From Rubritalea squalenifaciens DSM 18772 (lineage in GTDB: Bacteria; Verrucomicrobiota; Verrucomicrobiia; Verrucomicrobiales; Akkermansiaceae), in NCBI RefSeq assembly GCF_900141815.1, contig NZ_FQYR01000002.1, forward strand, positions 721,091-785,090: a stretch of DNA of 64,000 nt, written 5' to 3'. Positions within the stretch are counted from its first letter, which is position 1. Every line of letters starts with the position of its first letter. The position numbers were made by a program, and so were the translations under genes. Shown here piece after piece: positions 36,247-45,015 of this stretch. The notes below the pieces were generated by a model that did no database searches, was not told where the DNA came from, and was given only the letters and a program-made list of their open reading frames with translations.

Positions 36247-36262
36247 TGTGAAAAATTTCACA
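36247..36262 (+). promoter_or_regulatory. CRP-type palindrome upstream of the atp operon
   Basis: TGTGA-N6-TCACA, the exact CRP/FNR-family consensus, within a larger perfect inverted repeat TTGTGAAA-AA-TTTCACAA (36246-36263). Its right half overlaps a predicted -35 box (TTCACA, 36257-36262) with TTTAAT 16 bases on (36279-36284). Binding at this position would be expected to repress. Confidence 0.5.
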
Positions 36263-36284
36263 AATAGGCTTGCTCCGTTTTAAT
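36257..36284 (+). promoter_or_regulatory. Predicted sigma-70-type promoter of the atp operon
   Basis: TTCACA (5/6 match to TTGACA) and TTTAAT (5/6 match to TATAAT) are separated by 16 bases, about 47 bases before the atpB start. A GC-rich stretch with GGGCGCCCGCC follows in the leader. Confidence 0.45.
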
Positions 36285-36330
36285 TGGGGGGTTATTCAGC
36301 GGGCGCCCGCCGTAATGGCGATCCGAAATC

Positions 36331-37329
36331 ATGGCTAAGAAAACAATTTTTTCCGCACTCTTTTTCCTGTTAGCGTCAGTAGGTTACGTAGCTGCTGACA
36401 CGGTTGCAGATACTGCTCATGCTGGTCATGATGCTGTCGAGCATGCTGAGCATGGTCATGATGATGCTGCTCACGGTGAGCATGGCGAGCACGATGCCCA
36501 CGAGGGTGGTGTTCACAAGCTTCCGCTGCATCCGGAAGGTGCCCTGCACGATGATAAGTCACATCCGCTTGGTATTCTGACTAACTCCATGATTTCTGTC
36601 TGGATCGCGGTATTGATAATCGTGCTTTTCTGCCGCGCAGCAGCAGGTAAGCTCTCCATGATTCCTCAGGGTTTCCAGAACTTTGCTGAGTGGTTGATTG
36701 AGTCTCTCTATAATTTCTTCGGTGGTATTCTCGGTGAGCACTTGGTGAAGCGTACCTTCTGGTTCTTCGGTTCCACTTTCCTTCTGATCATCTTGGTGAA
36801 CTATCTTGGCCTTCTTCCTGGTGTGGGTACTATCGTTCGTTTCCGTGAGGACGGCTCCTTTGCTCCAATGCTTCGTGGTGGTAACGCAGACGTAAACATG
36901 ACTGCTGCGATGGCCTTCACCTTCGCAATTCTCTGGTTCTACTGGGCGATCACTGAGAATGGTTTCAAAGGGTTTATGGCGCACATCTTCGCTCCTAAGG
37001 GTAAATTCGGTGGCCTTATGATGGTGATGATGCTTCTGATCTTTGGCCTCGTTGGTGTACTTGAAGTGGTTTCCATCGGTATTCGTCCGGTTGCTCTCAC
37101 CTTCCGTCTCTTTGGTAATATCTACGGTGGTGAGCAGACTCTTGAAATTCTAATGGGACTCGGCGGTGACTATCTCGCCTTCCTGCCAGCACTTCCCTTC
37201 TACTTCATGGAGCTTCTCGTGGGTGGTGTTCAGGCTCTCGTGTTCACCCTCCTCAGTGCCGTATTCCTCAAGCTGATCTGTGAGCACAGTGACCACGATC
37301 ACGACGAAGAGCACGCAGAGGCTCACTAA
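36331..37329 (+). CDS. atpB: F-type ATP synthase subunit a with His-rich extensions
   Basis: A 332-residue membrane subunit forming the proton half-channels of Fo. The conserved Arg is in the L-T-F-R-L-F-G-N-I-Y-G-G helix. Two features are unusual: a signal-peptide-like start (cleavage near V-A-A-D) followed by a segment with 13 His between residues 30 and 78, rich in Asp/Glu/Ala, and a C-terminus with about six more His among acids. These could bind metals or protons. It is the first gene of the operon atpBEFHAGDC; atpI is absent upstream. Confidence 0.95.
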   Translation: MAKKTIFSALFFLLASVGYVAADTVADTAHAGHDAVEHAEHGHDDAAHGEHGEHDAHEGGVHKLPLHPEGALHDDKSHPLGILTNSMISVWIAVLIIVLFCRAAAGKLSMIPQGFQNFAEWLIESLYNFFGGILGEHLVKRTFWFFGSTFLLIILVNYLGLLPGVGTIVRFREDGSFAPMLRGGNADVNMTAAMAFTFAILWFYWAITENGFKGFMAHIFAPKGKFGGLMMVMMLLIFGLVGVLEVVSIGIRPVALTFRLFGNIYGGEQTLEILMGLGGDYLAFLPALPFYFMELLVGGVQALVFTLLSAVFLKLICEHSDHDHDEEHAEAH

Positions 37330-37425
37330 TAAAACTTTATCCAATTTCAGGAATCAGACTCATAGCATAGCGACCGTGGGGGGTTCCGGAAGACAACAAC
37401 AAAAACAACAAACTAACTAATTATT

Positions 37426-37614
37426 ATGTTCACTAAGCCATTCGCAATCGCGCTTGCAGCACTCGGTGCAGCCATCGGTATCGGTCTCGTAGGTTTCAAA
37501 GCTACTGAAGCTACTGGCCGCAACCCAGGTGCAGCTGGTCCTATCCTTACTCTTGCGATCATTCTCGCAGCTCTTTGTGAGGGTATCTTCATTCTTACTC
37601 TCTTCGTTGCTTAA
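37426..37614 (+). CDS. atpE: F-type ATP synthase subunit c
   Basis: A 62-residue proteolipid forming the rotor ring; it is shorter than most c subunits (70-85). Two helices are joined by the polar loop E-A-T-G-R-N-P-G. The ion-carrying Glu is in A-L-C-E-G-I-F-I in the second helix. The Gln and Ser/Thr ligands of sodium-type c subunits are missing, so proton coupling is likely. The leader is A/C-rich (CAACAACAAAAACAACAA) with CTAACTAAT four bases before the ATG and no Shine-Dalgarno. A very stable hairpin follows. Confidence 0.95.
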   Translation: MFTKPFAIALAALGAAIGIGLVGFKATEATGRNPGAAGPILTLAIILAALCEGIFILTLFVA

Positions 37615-37636
37615 TTGCAGCCAAAGACACCAATTT

Positions 37637-37669
37637 ATCTGCCGCCGCACTGGGCGGTGGCAGATTTTT
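37637..37669 (+). terminator. Strong terminator-like hairpin between atpE and atpF
   Basis: ATCTGCCGCCGC (37637-37648) pairs along its full 12-bp length (one G-U) with GCGGTGGCAGAT (37654-37665), with a 5-base loop, then TTTTT. It lies inside the operon and would give extra atpE-containing transcript, or protect it, matching the high copy number of subunit c. Confidence 0.75.
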
Positions 37670-37719
37670 CCAAACCGCTTTAGAAAGCACCTCACCATTT
37701 TTTAAATACATATCACGGT

Positions 37720-38253
37720 ATGATCACGACACTCGCAGCAGATGCTAATAAGTTCACAATGCTCACGGAGCAATTCGGTGTTCATGGGCCATGGTTGATT
37801 GCTCAGGTAATCAACTTCATCATTGTGATCATTGTTCTCAAGAAGTTCGCCTTCGGTCCAATCATTGAGATCCTCGAGAAGCGTAAGAATCGCATCGCTG
37901 AAGGTGAGGAGAAGCTTAAGCGCATTGAGACTCAGCTTGCTGAGAGCGAAGAGCGCACCGCAGCCGCCCTTGAGAAGGCCAATGCAGATGCCAAGCGCCT
38001 CATCGATGAAGCTAAGGAGAGCGCCGCTAACCTGACTGAGCAGAAGTCCCAGGAGGCTATCGCTTCCGCTCAAGCCATCCTTGCCAAGGCAGAGGACGCA
38101 GCTAAGGCTGAGCGTGCTCAGATGGTCAACGAGCTTAAGGCCGACTTCGGTAAGCTGGTAGCAGCAACCACAGCCAGCGTAACTGGCAAGGTTCTCACCG
38201 AAGAGGATAAGAAGCGTATCAACGATGAAGCCGTTGCCAGCGTGCAGGGCTAA
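37720..38253 (+). CDS. atpF: F-type ATP synthase subunit b
   Basis: A 177-residue stator subunit: an N-terminal membrane helix (about 24-45, L-I-A-Q-V-I-N-F-I-I-V-I-I-V-L) with a short polar lead, then a long charged coiled coil (about 50-140) that dimerises and contacts delta. The F-G-P-I-I-E-I-L-E-K-R-K block is typical of b subunits. Only one b gene is present, so a homodimer is expected. Confidence 0.93.
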   Translation: MITTLAADANKFTMLTEQFGVHGPWLIAQVINFIIVIIVLKKFAFGPIIEILEKRKNRIAEGEEKLKRIETQLAESEERTAAALEKANADAKRLIDEAKESAANLTEQKSQEAIASAQAILAKAEDAAKAERAQMVNELKADFGKLVAATTASVTGKVLTEEDKKRINDEAVASVQG

Positions 38254-38286
38254 TCTCCCCAGAATTTTTTAAGAAGCTAACTAGCC

Positions 38287-38679
38287 ATGAAAGTAAGCAA
38301 GGATGCCGCAGCCGCCGCACGCAGACTCTTCAACCTCTGCATGACCGAGCAAGGTCTGGACGAGGACAAGCTGCGTACAGTGATCAAAACGATCGCCGAT
38401 AAGAAGCCACGCAACTACCGTGGTATCCTCTACACCTTCAAGCGTCTCATTCGCCTGGAGCTGGCTAAGAAGCACGTAACCGTCGAAAGCGCCGAAGAAC
38501 TCACTGCCGATACCAAGCAGGCAGTGGAATCCAAGCTCACAACAGAGCACGGAAGCGGCCTCACTTTCGAATACAAGGTCAACCCCGCCCTGCTGGGCGG
38601 AATTCGCATCCGCAAGGGTGATGACGTATGGGACGGCAGCATCAAGGCTCGTCTCGATCGCCTCGCCTCTGCGTTCTAA
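38287..38679 (+). CDS. atpH: F-type ATP synthase subunit delta, short form
   Basis: A 130-residue delta subunit, well below the usual ~175-185. The C-terminal region with N-P-A-L-L-G-G-I-R-I-R-K-G-D-D-V-W-D-G-S is a clear match to the family signature, which binds subunit b. The N-terminal six-helix bundle that caps the alpha subunits is shortened by about 45-50 residues. The gene is in the normal operon position between atpF and atpA, with no frameshift upstream, so the short form looks genuine. Confidence 0.88.
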   Translation: MKVSKDAAAAARRLFNLCMTEQGLDEDKLRTVIKTIADKKPRNYRGILYTFKRLIRLELAKKHVTVESAEELTADTKQAVESKLTTEHGSGLTFEYKVNPALLGGIRIRKGDDVWDGSIKARLDRLASAF

Positions 38680-38746
38680 ACATCAGAAAACGAAATCCGC
38701 CTAAACAAACAACCGGGCAAACAACAATCTAACTAATAAAGAAGCC

Positions 38747-40279
38747 ATGAGCAGCATCCTTCAGGAACTCGAACAAGAGATCGCTAACGTAACGACCTCT
38801 GTTTCCAAAGCCAACGTCGGTACCGTCCGTGAAATCGGTGATGGTGTAGCCAAAGTAGAAGGTCTTAGCGACGTTCAACTTAATGAGATGATCGAATTCC
38901 CAGGTGGAGTGACCGGTCTTGCGATGAACCTTGAAGAAGGTGAAGTAGGTGTCGTTCTTCTTGGTGAGTACCTTCACCTCAAGTCTGGCGACGAGTGCAA
39001 GACTACAGGTAAGCTTCTTTCTGTACCAGTAGGTGAAGCTCTCCTCGGTCGTGTGGTAGACACCCTTGGTGCACCAGTGGACGGCAAGGGCGAGATCGAA
39101 GCAGCTGCTCAGTACCCGATTGAGAAGATTGCTCCTGGTATCATTAAGCGTAAGTCCGTTTCTGTTCCTGTTCAGACCGGTATCATGGCGATCGATGCAA
39201 TGGTGCCAATCGGCCGTGGCCAGCGTGAGCTTATCATTGGTGACCGTGCGACAGGTAAGACTACCATCGCGATCGATACCATCATTTCCCAGGCTAACCA
39301 GAACCGTGCTGCAGAGCAGGGTAAGCTGAAGAACCACAAGCCACTTTACTGTATCTACGTAGCGATCGGCCAGAAGGCTTCCAACGTGGCCCGCACCATG
39401 GCGACTCTCGAAGAAGCAGGTGCCATGGAGTACACCACTATCGTTGCTGCTTCCGCATCTGACTCCGCTGCTAACCAGTACCTCGCGCCATACACAGGTT
39501 GTGCGATTGCTGAGTACCTCATGGATCAGGGCAAGGACTGCTTGATCGTATTCGATGACCTTTCCAAGCACGCTGTAGCTTACCGTCAGGTATCCCTCGT
39601 TCTTCGTCGTCCTTCCGGTCGTGAGGCGTATCCTGGTGACGTTTTCTACCTCCACAGCCGCCTTCTCGAGCGTTCCGCACGTCTCTCCGAGAACGCAGGT
39701 GGTGGTTCCCTCACAGCTCTTCCAATCATTGAGACACAGGCTGGTGACGTATCCGCATACATCCCGACTAACGTGATCTCCATCACAGACGGTCAGATCT
39801 TCCTTGAGACTGACCTCTTCTACCAGGGTATCCGCCCAGCGATCTCCGTTGGTCTCTCCGTTTCCCGTGTGGGTTCCGCAGCGCAGACCAAGGCGATCAA
39901 GAAGGTGTCCGGTACAACCAAGCTTGACCTTGCTCAGTTCCGTGAACTTCAGGCCTTCGCTCAGTTCGGTTCCGATCTGGACGCAGCTACCCAGAAGAAG
40001 ATCGAGCGTGGTCAGCGCATCGTTGAACTCTTCAAGCAGAACCAATACTCCCCACTCGCTATGGAGATGGAAGTTGCGATTCTCTTCTCCATGCAGAACG
40101 GCTACTTCGATGATGTAGCAGTGGACCGCATCAAGGACTGCCAGGCAGCTCTCGAAGAGTTCCTCACCACACGTAAGGCTGACGTCCTTCAGCTCATTGC
40201 TGACGAGAAGGCAGTTACTGACGGTGTCAAAGACGCCCTCACACAAGCCCTCGACGACTTCAAGGGTTCTTGGAAGTAA
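38747..40279 (+). CDS. atpA: F-type ATP synthase subunit alpha
   Basis: A 510-residue F1 alpha subunit of normal length. The P-loop G-D-R-A-T-G-K-T is at 165-172, the catalytic-interface Arg lies in the [14 protein letters not shown] segment (about 365-380), and the DELSEED-type C-terminal helical domain is present. It binds non-catalytic nucleotides in the alpha3beta3 ring. The leader carries CTAACTAAT ten bases before the ATG and no Shine-Dalgarno. Codon bias is very strong. A GC hairpin follows before atpG. Confidence 0.98.
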   Translation: MSSILQELEQEIANVTTSVSKANVGTVREIGDGVAKVEGLSDVQLNEMIEFPGGVTGLAMNLEEGEVGVVLLGEYLHLKSGDECKTTGKLLSVPVGEALLGRVVDTLGAPVDGKGEIEAAAQYPIEKIAPGIIKRKSVSVPVQTGIMAIDAMVPIGRGQRELIIGDRATGKTTIAIDTIISQANQNRAAEQGKLKNHKPLYCIYVAIGQKASNVARTMATLEEAGAMEYTTIVAASASDSAANQYLAPYTGCAIAEYLMDQGKDCLIVFDDLSKHAVAYRQVSLVLRRPSGREAYPGDVFYLHSRLLERSARLSENAGGGSLTALPIIETQAGDVSAYIPTNVISITDGQIFLETDLFYQGIRPAISVGLSVSRVGSAAQTKAIKKVSGTTKLDLAQFRELQAFAQFGSDLDAATQKKIERGQRIVELFKQNQYSPLAMEMEVAILFSMQNGYFDDVAVDRIKDCQAALEEFLTTRKADVLQLIADEKAVTDGVKDALTQALDDFKGSWK

Positions 40280-40296
40280 TTCCAAATGCTGACGGA

Positions 40297-40315
40297 GGGC
40301 GGTGTAGTGCCGCCC
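40297..40315 (+). other. Intergenic RNA hairpin between atpA and atpG
   Basis: GGGCGG (40297-40302) pairs with CCGCCC (40310-40315) with a 7-base loop. All six pairs are G-C. No T run follows, so it is not a terminator. Confidence 0.55.
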
Positions 40316-40360
40316 GATGTTGAAGTTTCCTTACTTTCTATCGCTACATTCTACTGAACA

Positions 40361-41263
40361 ATGGCCAACCTCAGAGACATCCGCCGACGCATCAAGTCGG
40401 TTAAAAACACAGCACAGATCACCCGTGCGATGCAGCTTGTTGCTGCGGCGAAAATGAAGAAAGCCCAGGACCAGGCGCTGGCTGGCCGTGAATACGCGGA
40501 CAAGCTCAACCAGGTATTGGTCAATCTCAAGGAGAACACCACGGAAGAGGCTCACCCTCTTTTAGAAAAGCGTGAAGGCAAGAAGACCCTCACTCTGGTG
40601 ATTTCCACAGACAAAGGTCTTTGCGGTGGTCTGAACACCAACCTCCTGAAGGCGGTTAAGAAGGCAGAAGCTGAAGGTGAAGAAGTGCACTACCTCACAG
40701 TAGGTCGTAAGCTACGCCTGCAGCTCGCCAAAGCGAAGAAAGAGCTCAAGGCTGACTTCGTCGTGGTTGACCCGGTTCCATTCAGCGAAGCCCGCCCGAT
40801 CGCCAAGTACCTGACTGAGCAATTCCTCAGTGGTGAGTATGACGTGGTCAAGGTGGCATTCACCAACTTCGTTTCCACCCTCACCCAGACACCACACGTC
40901 TCCCAGCTTCTTCCTATCGAGGCTGACAAGCTTGCTGAGAAGCGTGACTACGAAGGTGTGGGCAAGGATGAGATCAAGGAGACAGACCACGCTAAGGCGA
41001 TGGAGAAGGACTACCTTTTCGAGCCAAGCGCAGAGGCTGTGTTGGACAACATCCTTCCTCTTTACATCAACTTCCAGATCTACCAGATGCTGCTTGAGGC
41101 ACGCGCATCTGAGCACTCCGCACGTATGGTGGCCATGAAGGCTGCTACCGACAACGCGAAGGGCATGATCGATGACCTCACTCTCGAGTACAACAAGCTC
41201 CGTCAGGCTGCAATTACTGCCGAGCTCCTCGAGATCACAACAGCCATGAAGGCTATGGAATAA
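40361..41263 (+). CDS. atpG: F-type ATP synthase subunit gamma
   Basis: A 300-residue central-shaft subunit. The N-terminal helix begins L-R-D-I-R-R-R-I-K-S-V-K-N-T-A-Q-I-T-R-A-M, and the C-terminal helix has A-R-A-S-E-H-S-A-R-M-V-A-M-K-A-A-T-D-N-A; together they form the coiled-coil rotor inside alpha3beta3. The middle alpha/beta domain contains L-C-G-G-L-N-T-N. Length and order are normal for the operon. Confidence 0.97.
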   Translation: MANLRDIRRRIKSVKNTAQITRAMQLVAAAKMKKAQDQALAGREYADKLNQVLVNLKENTTEEAHPLLEKREGKKTLTLVISTDKGLCGGLNTNLLKAVKKAEAEGEEVHYLTVGRKLRLQLAKAKKELKADFVVVDPVPFSEARPIAKYLTEQFLSGEYDVVKVAFTNFVSTLTQTPHVSQLLPIEADKLAEKRDYEGVGKDEIKETDHAKAMEKDYLFEPSAEAVLDNILPLYINFQIYQMLLEARASEHSARMVAMKAATDNAKGMIDDLTLEYNKLRQAAITAELLEITTAMKAME

Positions 41264-41309
41264 TTTCAGCAACAGCAGCCATTGCACACTGAAAACTACT
41301 AACTGATAA

Positions 41310-42788
<1,479 letters not shown>

Positions 42789-42795
42789 TTCTAGA

Positions 42796-42820
42796 TCATG
42801 GCGGTCGACTAGACCGCCAT
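42796..42820 (+). other. Intergenic RNA hairpin between atpD and atpC
   Basis: Perfect 10-bp inverted repeat CATGGCGGTC/GACCGCCATG (42796-42805 with 42811-42820) with a 5-base loop. There is no T run. It is probably an mRNA stabiliser or processing element rather than a terminator. Confidence 0.65.
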
Positions 42821-42867
42821 GCTCTCTGCCAACTAATCACTGGCAAATTCAACTTTTCACTTAAATC

Positions 42868-43281
42868 ATGCTTCATCTCGAAATCGTAACACCTGAGAAG
42901 ACCATCTTCTCCGACACAGTGCAGGACGTTTACCTTCCTGGTGCAGATGGTGAGCTCGGTGTGCTGGAACTCCACGCCGCTCTCGTTACCGCTCTGGCCC
43001 CTGGTGAACTCCGCTATAAGAAGGATGGCCAGGATCACGAACTTGCTATTGGTTCCGGTTTTGCCGAAGTCACGCAAGAGAAGGTGAGCGTTCTTACCGA
43101 CTCCGCCTTTGGCGAGTCTGAAATCGATGAAGAGAAGGCCGAAGCCGCCATCCAGCGTGCTGAGGAAGCTCTTCAGAATGTTGATCACAGCAAGGATCTC
43201 GAGGAGGTTGCCCATCTTCAGGCATCCATCGCCCTCAACCTAGCCAAGCTCAACCTCAAGCGTCGCAAGCGTCAGCACTAA
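42868..43281 (+). CDS. atpC: F-type ATP synthase subunit epsilon
   Basis: A 137-residue epsilon subunit. The N-terminal beta sandwich starts L-H-L-E-I-V-T-P-E-K-T-I-F-S-D and has the L-P-G-A-D-G-E-L-G-V-L motif. The C-terminal helical hairpin (about 85-137) is complete and can act as the intrinsic inhibitor of ATP hydrolysis. It is the last gene of the operon, with a 12-bp terminator 37 bases downstream. Confidence 0.95.
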   Translation: MLHLEIVTPEKTIFSDTVQDVYLPGADGELGVLELHAALVTALAPGELRYKKDGQDHELAIGSGFAEVTQEKVSVLTDSAFGESEIDEEKAEAAIQRAEEALQNVDHSKDLEEVAHLQASIALNLAKLNLKRRKRQH

Positions 43282-43317
43282 GCGCCGCTTAATCAAGAAA
43301 TCAATTATCAGTTATCG

Positions 43318-43354
43318 CAACCCGGTGTGGATCCTCACACCGGGTTGTTTTTTT
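43318..43354 (+). terminator. Intrinsic terminator of the atp operon
   Basis: Perfect 12-bp stem CAACCCGGTGTG/CACACCGGGTTG (43318-43329 with 43336-43347), 6-base loop, then TTTTTTT. Confidence 0.95.
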
Positions 43355-43381
43355 GTGGCGGGCTGATTATGGTCAGCAAAG

Positions 43382-43741
43382 ATGGATGCACGCGAATATT
43401 TGATTGGGGATGAACATAGACCCGTATGGTTGGACTATCCTGCGGCCTATAGAAGGCTTGTAGAGCAATCTCTGGTGGATTTGAGGCCTTGGCATTTGAT
43501 GACCACTGAGGAGGCGCTGAAGAAGTACAAAGGTCTTCAGGATCGGTATCCCTGCCGGCAATTGTTTCCGTTCGCGTGTAGACAGGATTGTGATGATGTT
43601 GCCTGCTGGGAGAGAGAGGCGGATGAAGCGGTGAAAATCATCCATGACTTCGCCTCTCCAGGATGGGAAGATAGCGGTGAGTACCCGGATCTATGGGCAT
43701 GGTTTCGTGACGCTATAGATGAAACTATCCAATGGGAGTGA
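43382..43741 (+). CDS. Small conserved protein, possibly SMI1/KNR4 (SUKH)-like
   Basis: A 119-residue protein without signal peptide or membrane segment. The order P-F-A-x-R-Q-D-x-D-D-V-A-C-W-E, then V-K-I-I-H-D-F-A-S-P-G-W-E, then W-A-W-F-R-D-A-I, resembles small single-domain SUKH-type proteins, some of which are toxin immunity proteins. I am not certain of the family. It begins 27 bases after the atp terminator and is convergent with tsaE. No toxin gene lies next to it. Confidence 0.5.
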   Translation: MDAREYLIGDEHRPVWLDYPAAYRRLVEQSLVDLRPWHLMTTEEALKKYKGLQDRYPCRQLFPFACRQDCDDVACWEREADEAVKIIHDFASPGWEDSGEYPDLWAWFRDAIDETIQWE

Positions 43742-43753
43742 ATAGAGGGAGAT

Positions 43754-44215
43754 CTAAACCCGGTCGTAGCTGAGGCGGCGGCCTTGGGGGAGGTGCTCGA
43801 TGTGGATGCAGTGGGTGCCCTCAGGGATGAGCTCTGGAAAGCGATCGGCCCATTCGACGATGAGGATGGCGTCTCGCTCCAAATAGTCCTCCCAGCCGAT
43901 ATCGAGCAGCTCCTGGGCGTTTTCCATGCGGTAGAGGTCAAAATGCATGATGGGCGGGGTGCTGTCCGTGTATTCGTTGACGAGGGCGAAAGTGGGGCTG
44001 GTGACTTCACCCTGGTGGCCTAAAGCAGCGCAGATGCCTTGGGTGATATGGGTTTTTCCCGCGCCAAGATCGCCCACAAGGGCGACAATGTCGCCAGGAC
44101 GTAAATGATTGGCAATCTGGGCTCCAAAGCGCTTCATGGCCTCTGGATCGAGTATTTCTGTGGGGAATAGACCTTGCACGGGTAAATTTTTGAACTTTAT
44201 TAGGGAGAAGTTCAA
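43754..44215 (-). CDS. tsaE: tRNA threonylcarbamoyladenosine biosynthesis ATPase TsaE
   Basis: A 153-residue P-loop ATPase of the t6A pathway that works with TsaB and TsaD on ANN-decoding tRNAs. Walker A G-D-L-G-A-G-K-T lies near residues 48-55, followed by T-S-P-T-F-A-L-V-N-E-Y, H-F-D-L-Y-R and the I-V-E-W-A-D-R-F block, all TsaE hallmarks. The start is uncertain: TTG at 44215, or GTG at 44179, which still keeps the first strand. It is encoded opposite the adjacent ribosomal unit. Confidence 0.9.
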   Translation of the reverse strand: MNFSLIKFKNLPVQGLFPTEILDPEAMKRFGAQIANHLRPGDIVALVGDLGAGKTHITQGICAALGHQGEVTSPTFALVNEYTDSTPPIMHFDLYRMENAQELLDIGWEDYLERDAILIVEWADRFPELIPEGTHCIHIEHLPQGRRLSYDRV

Positions 44216-44315
44216 AAAAAATCTTGCCGATCAGGCGATCTTGTGTTGAATTTCGCGCCCGCCCGGCACGGTTCCGTGCAGGACTATCGATTTTAACCAT
44301 TTAACTTGTCAGACC

Positions 44316-44627
44316 ATGGCATACGCAGTTTTCAAAACAGGCGGTAAGCAGTACCGCGTTCAAGCAGGTGACACAATCGACGTTGAGAAGCTCAGCGCTG
44401 ATGTGGACTCCGAAGTCTCTTTCGACGAAGTACTCCTCGTTAACGACGGTAGCAGCACTAAAGTGGGTGCTCCTGTAGTTGATGGCGCTACCGTTAAGGC
44501 CAAGGTCGTTGACCAGTTCCGCGGTAAGAAGGTGATTGCTTTCAAATTCAAGCGTCGCCAGGGTTACCACAAGACCAAAGGCTCACGCCGCCACATGACC
44601 AAGCTTGAAATCACAAGCATTGGTTAA
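44316..44627 (+). CDS. rplU: 50S ribosomal protein L21
   Basis: A 103-residue bL21 beginning M-A-Y-A-V-F-K-T-G-G-K-Q-Y and ending with the F-K-R-R-Q-G-Y-H-K-T-K-G-S-R-R segment that contacts 23S rRNA. It pairs with rpmA downstream, the standard order. A small GCACG/CGTGC hairpin (44266-44279) lies in its leader. Confidence 0.97.
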   Translation: MAYAVFKTGGKQYRVQAGDTIDVEKLSADVDSEVSFDEVLLVNDGSSTKVGAPVVDGATVKAKVVDQFRGKKVIAFKFKRRQGYHKTKGSRRHMTKLEITSIG

Positions 44628-44655
44628 TCCGTAAACCACTAACTAATCAGACACC

Positions 44656-44907
44656 ATGGCTCATAAGAAAGGACAAGGTTCCGTTAAGAACGGACGCGAC
44701 TCACGCAGCAAGCGTCTCGGCGTTAAGAAATTCGGCGGCGAAGTTGTGATCCCAGGAAACATCATCATCCGTCAGCGTGGCACCAAGTGGAAGCCAGGCA
44801 AGAACGTCGGTCTTGGTAAAGACCACACTATCTTCTCACTCGCTGAAGGTAACGTTTACTTCGACCAGAGCGGTCGCCGCGTAAACGTAGCGCCAGTCGA
44901 AGCCTAA
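44656..44907 (+). CDS. rpmA: 50S ribosomal protein L27
   Basis: An 83-residue bL27 with the [16 protein letters not shown]-terminus that reaches the peptidyl-transferase centre, then R-L-G-V-K-K-F-G-G and [10 protein letters not shown]. It begins directly at the mature end, with no cleavable extension of the Firmicutes type. The leader carries CTAACTAAT nine bases before the ATG. A terminator follows. Confidence 0.97.
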   Translation: MAHKKGQGSVKNGRDSRSKRLGVKKFGGEVVIPGNIIIRQRGTKWKPGKNVGLGKDHTIFSLAEGNVYFDQSGRRVNVAPVEA

Positions 44908-44938
44908 GCTTCCAGCCGGCAACAAGGTTTTTTTCATT

Positions 44939-44969
44939 AGCCGCAGGTTAACACCTGCGGCTTTTTTTG
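44939..44969 (+). terminator. Intrinsic terminator after rplU-rpmA
   Basis: Perfect 10-bp stem AGCCGCAGGT/ACCTGCGGCT (44939-44948 with 44953-44962), TAAC loop, followed by seven T. Confidence 0.92.
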
Positions 44970-45015
44970 TGCCAAAAATCTGGCACTGAGGTGTGTAGGC
45001 TTTTAACCTCGCGCA

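Noticed and set aside
38729-40285. 518-codon open frame on the minus strand opposite atpA
   Set aside because: It mirrors atpA exactly, is Cys/Thr/Leu-rich in a way that follows from atpA codon bias, and matches no family. The atpA frame is certain.
43382-43741. Toxin-immunity pair based on the SUKH-like small protein
   Set aside because: The family assignment is weak and neither neighbour (ATP synthase epsilon, TsaE) resembles a toxin.
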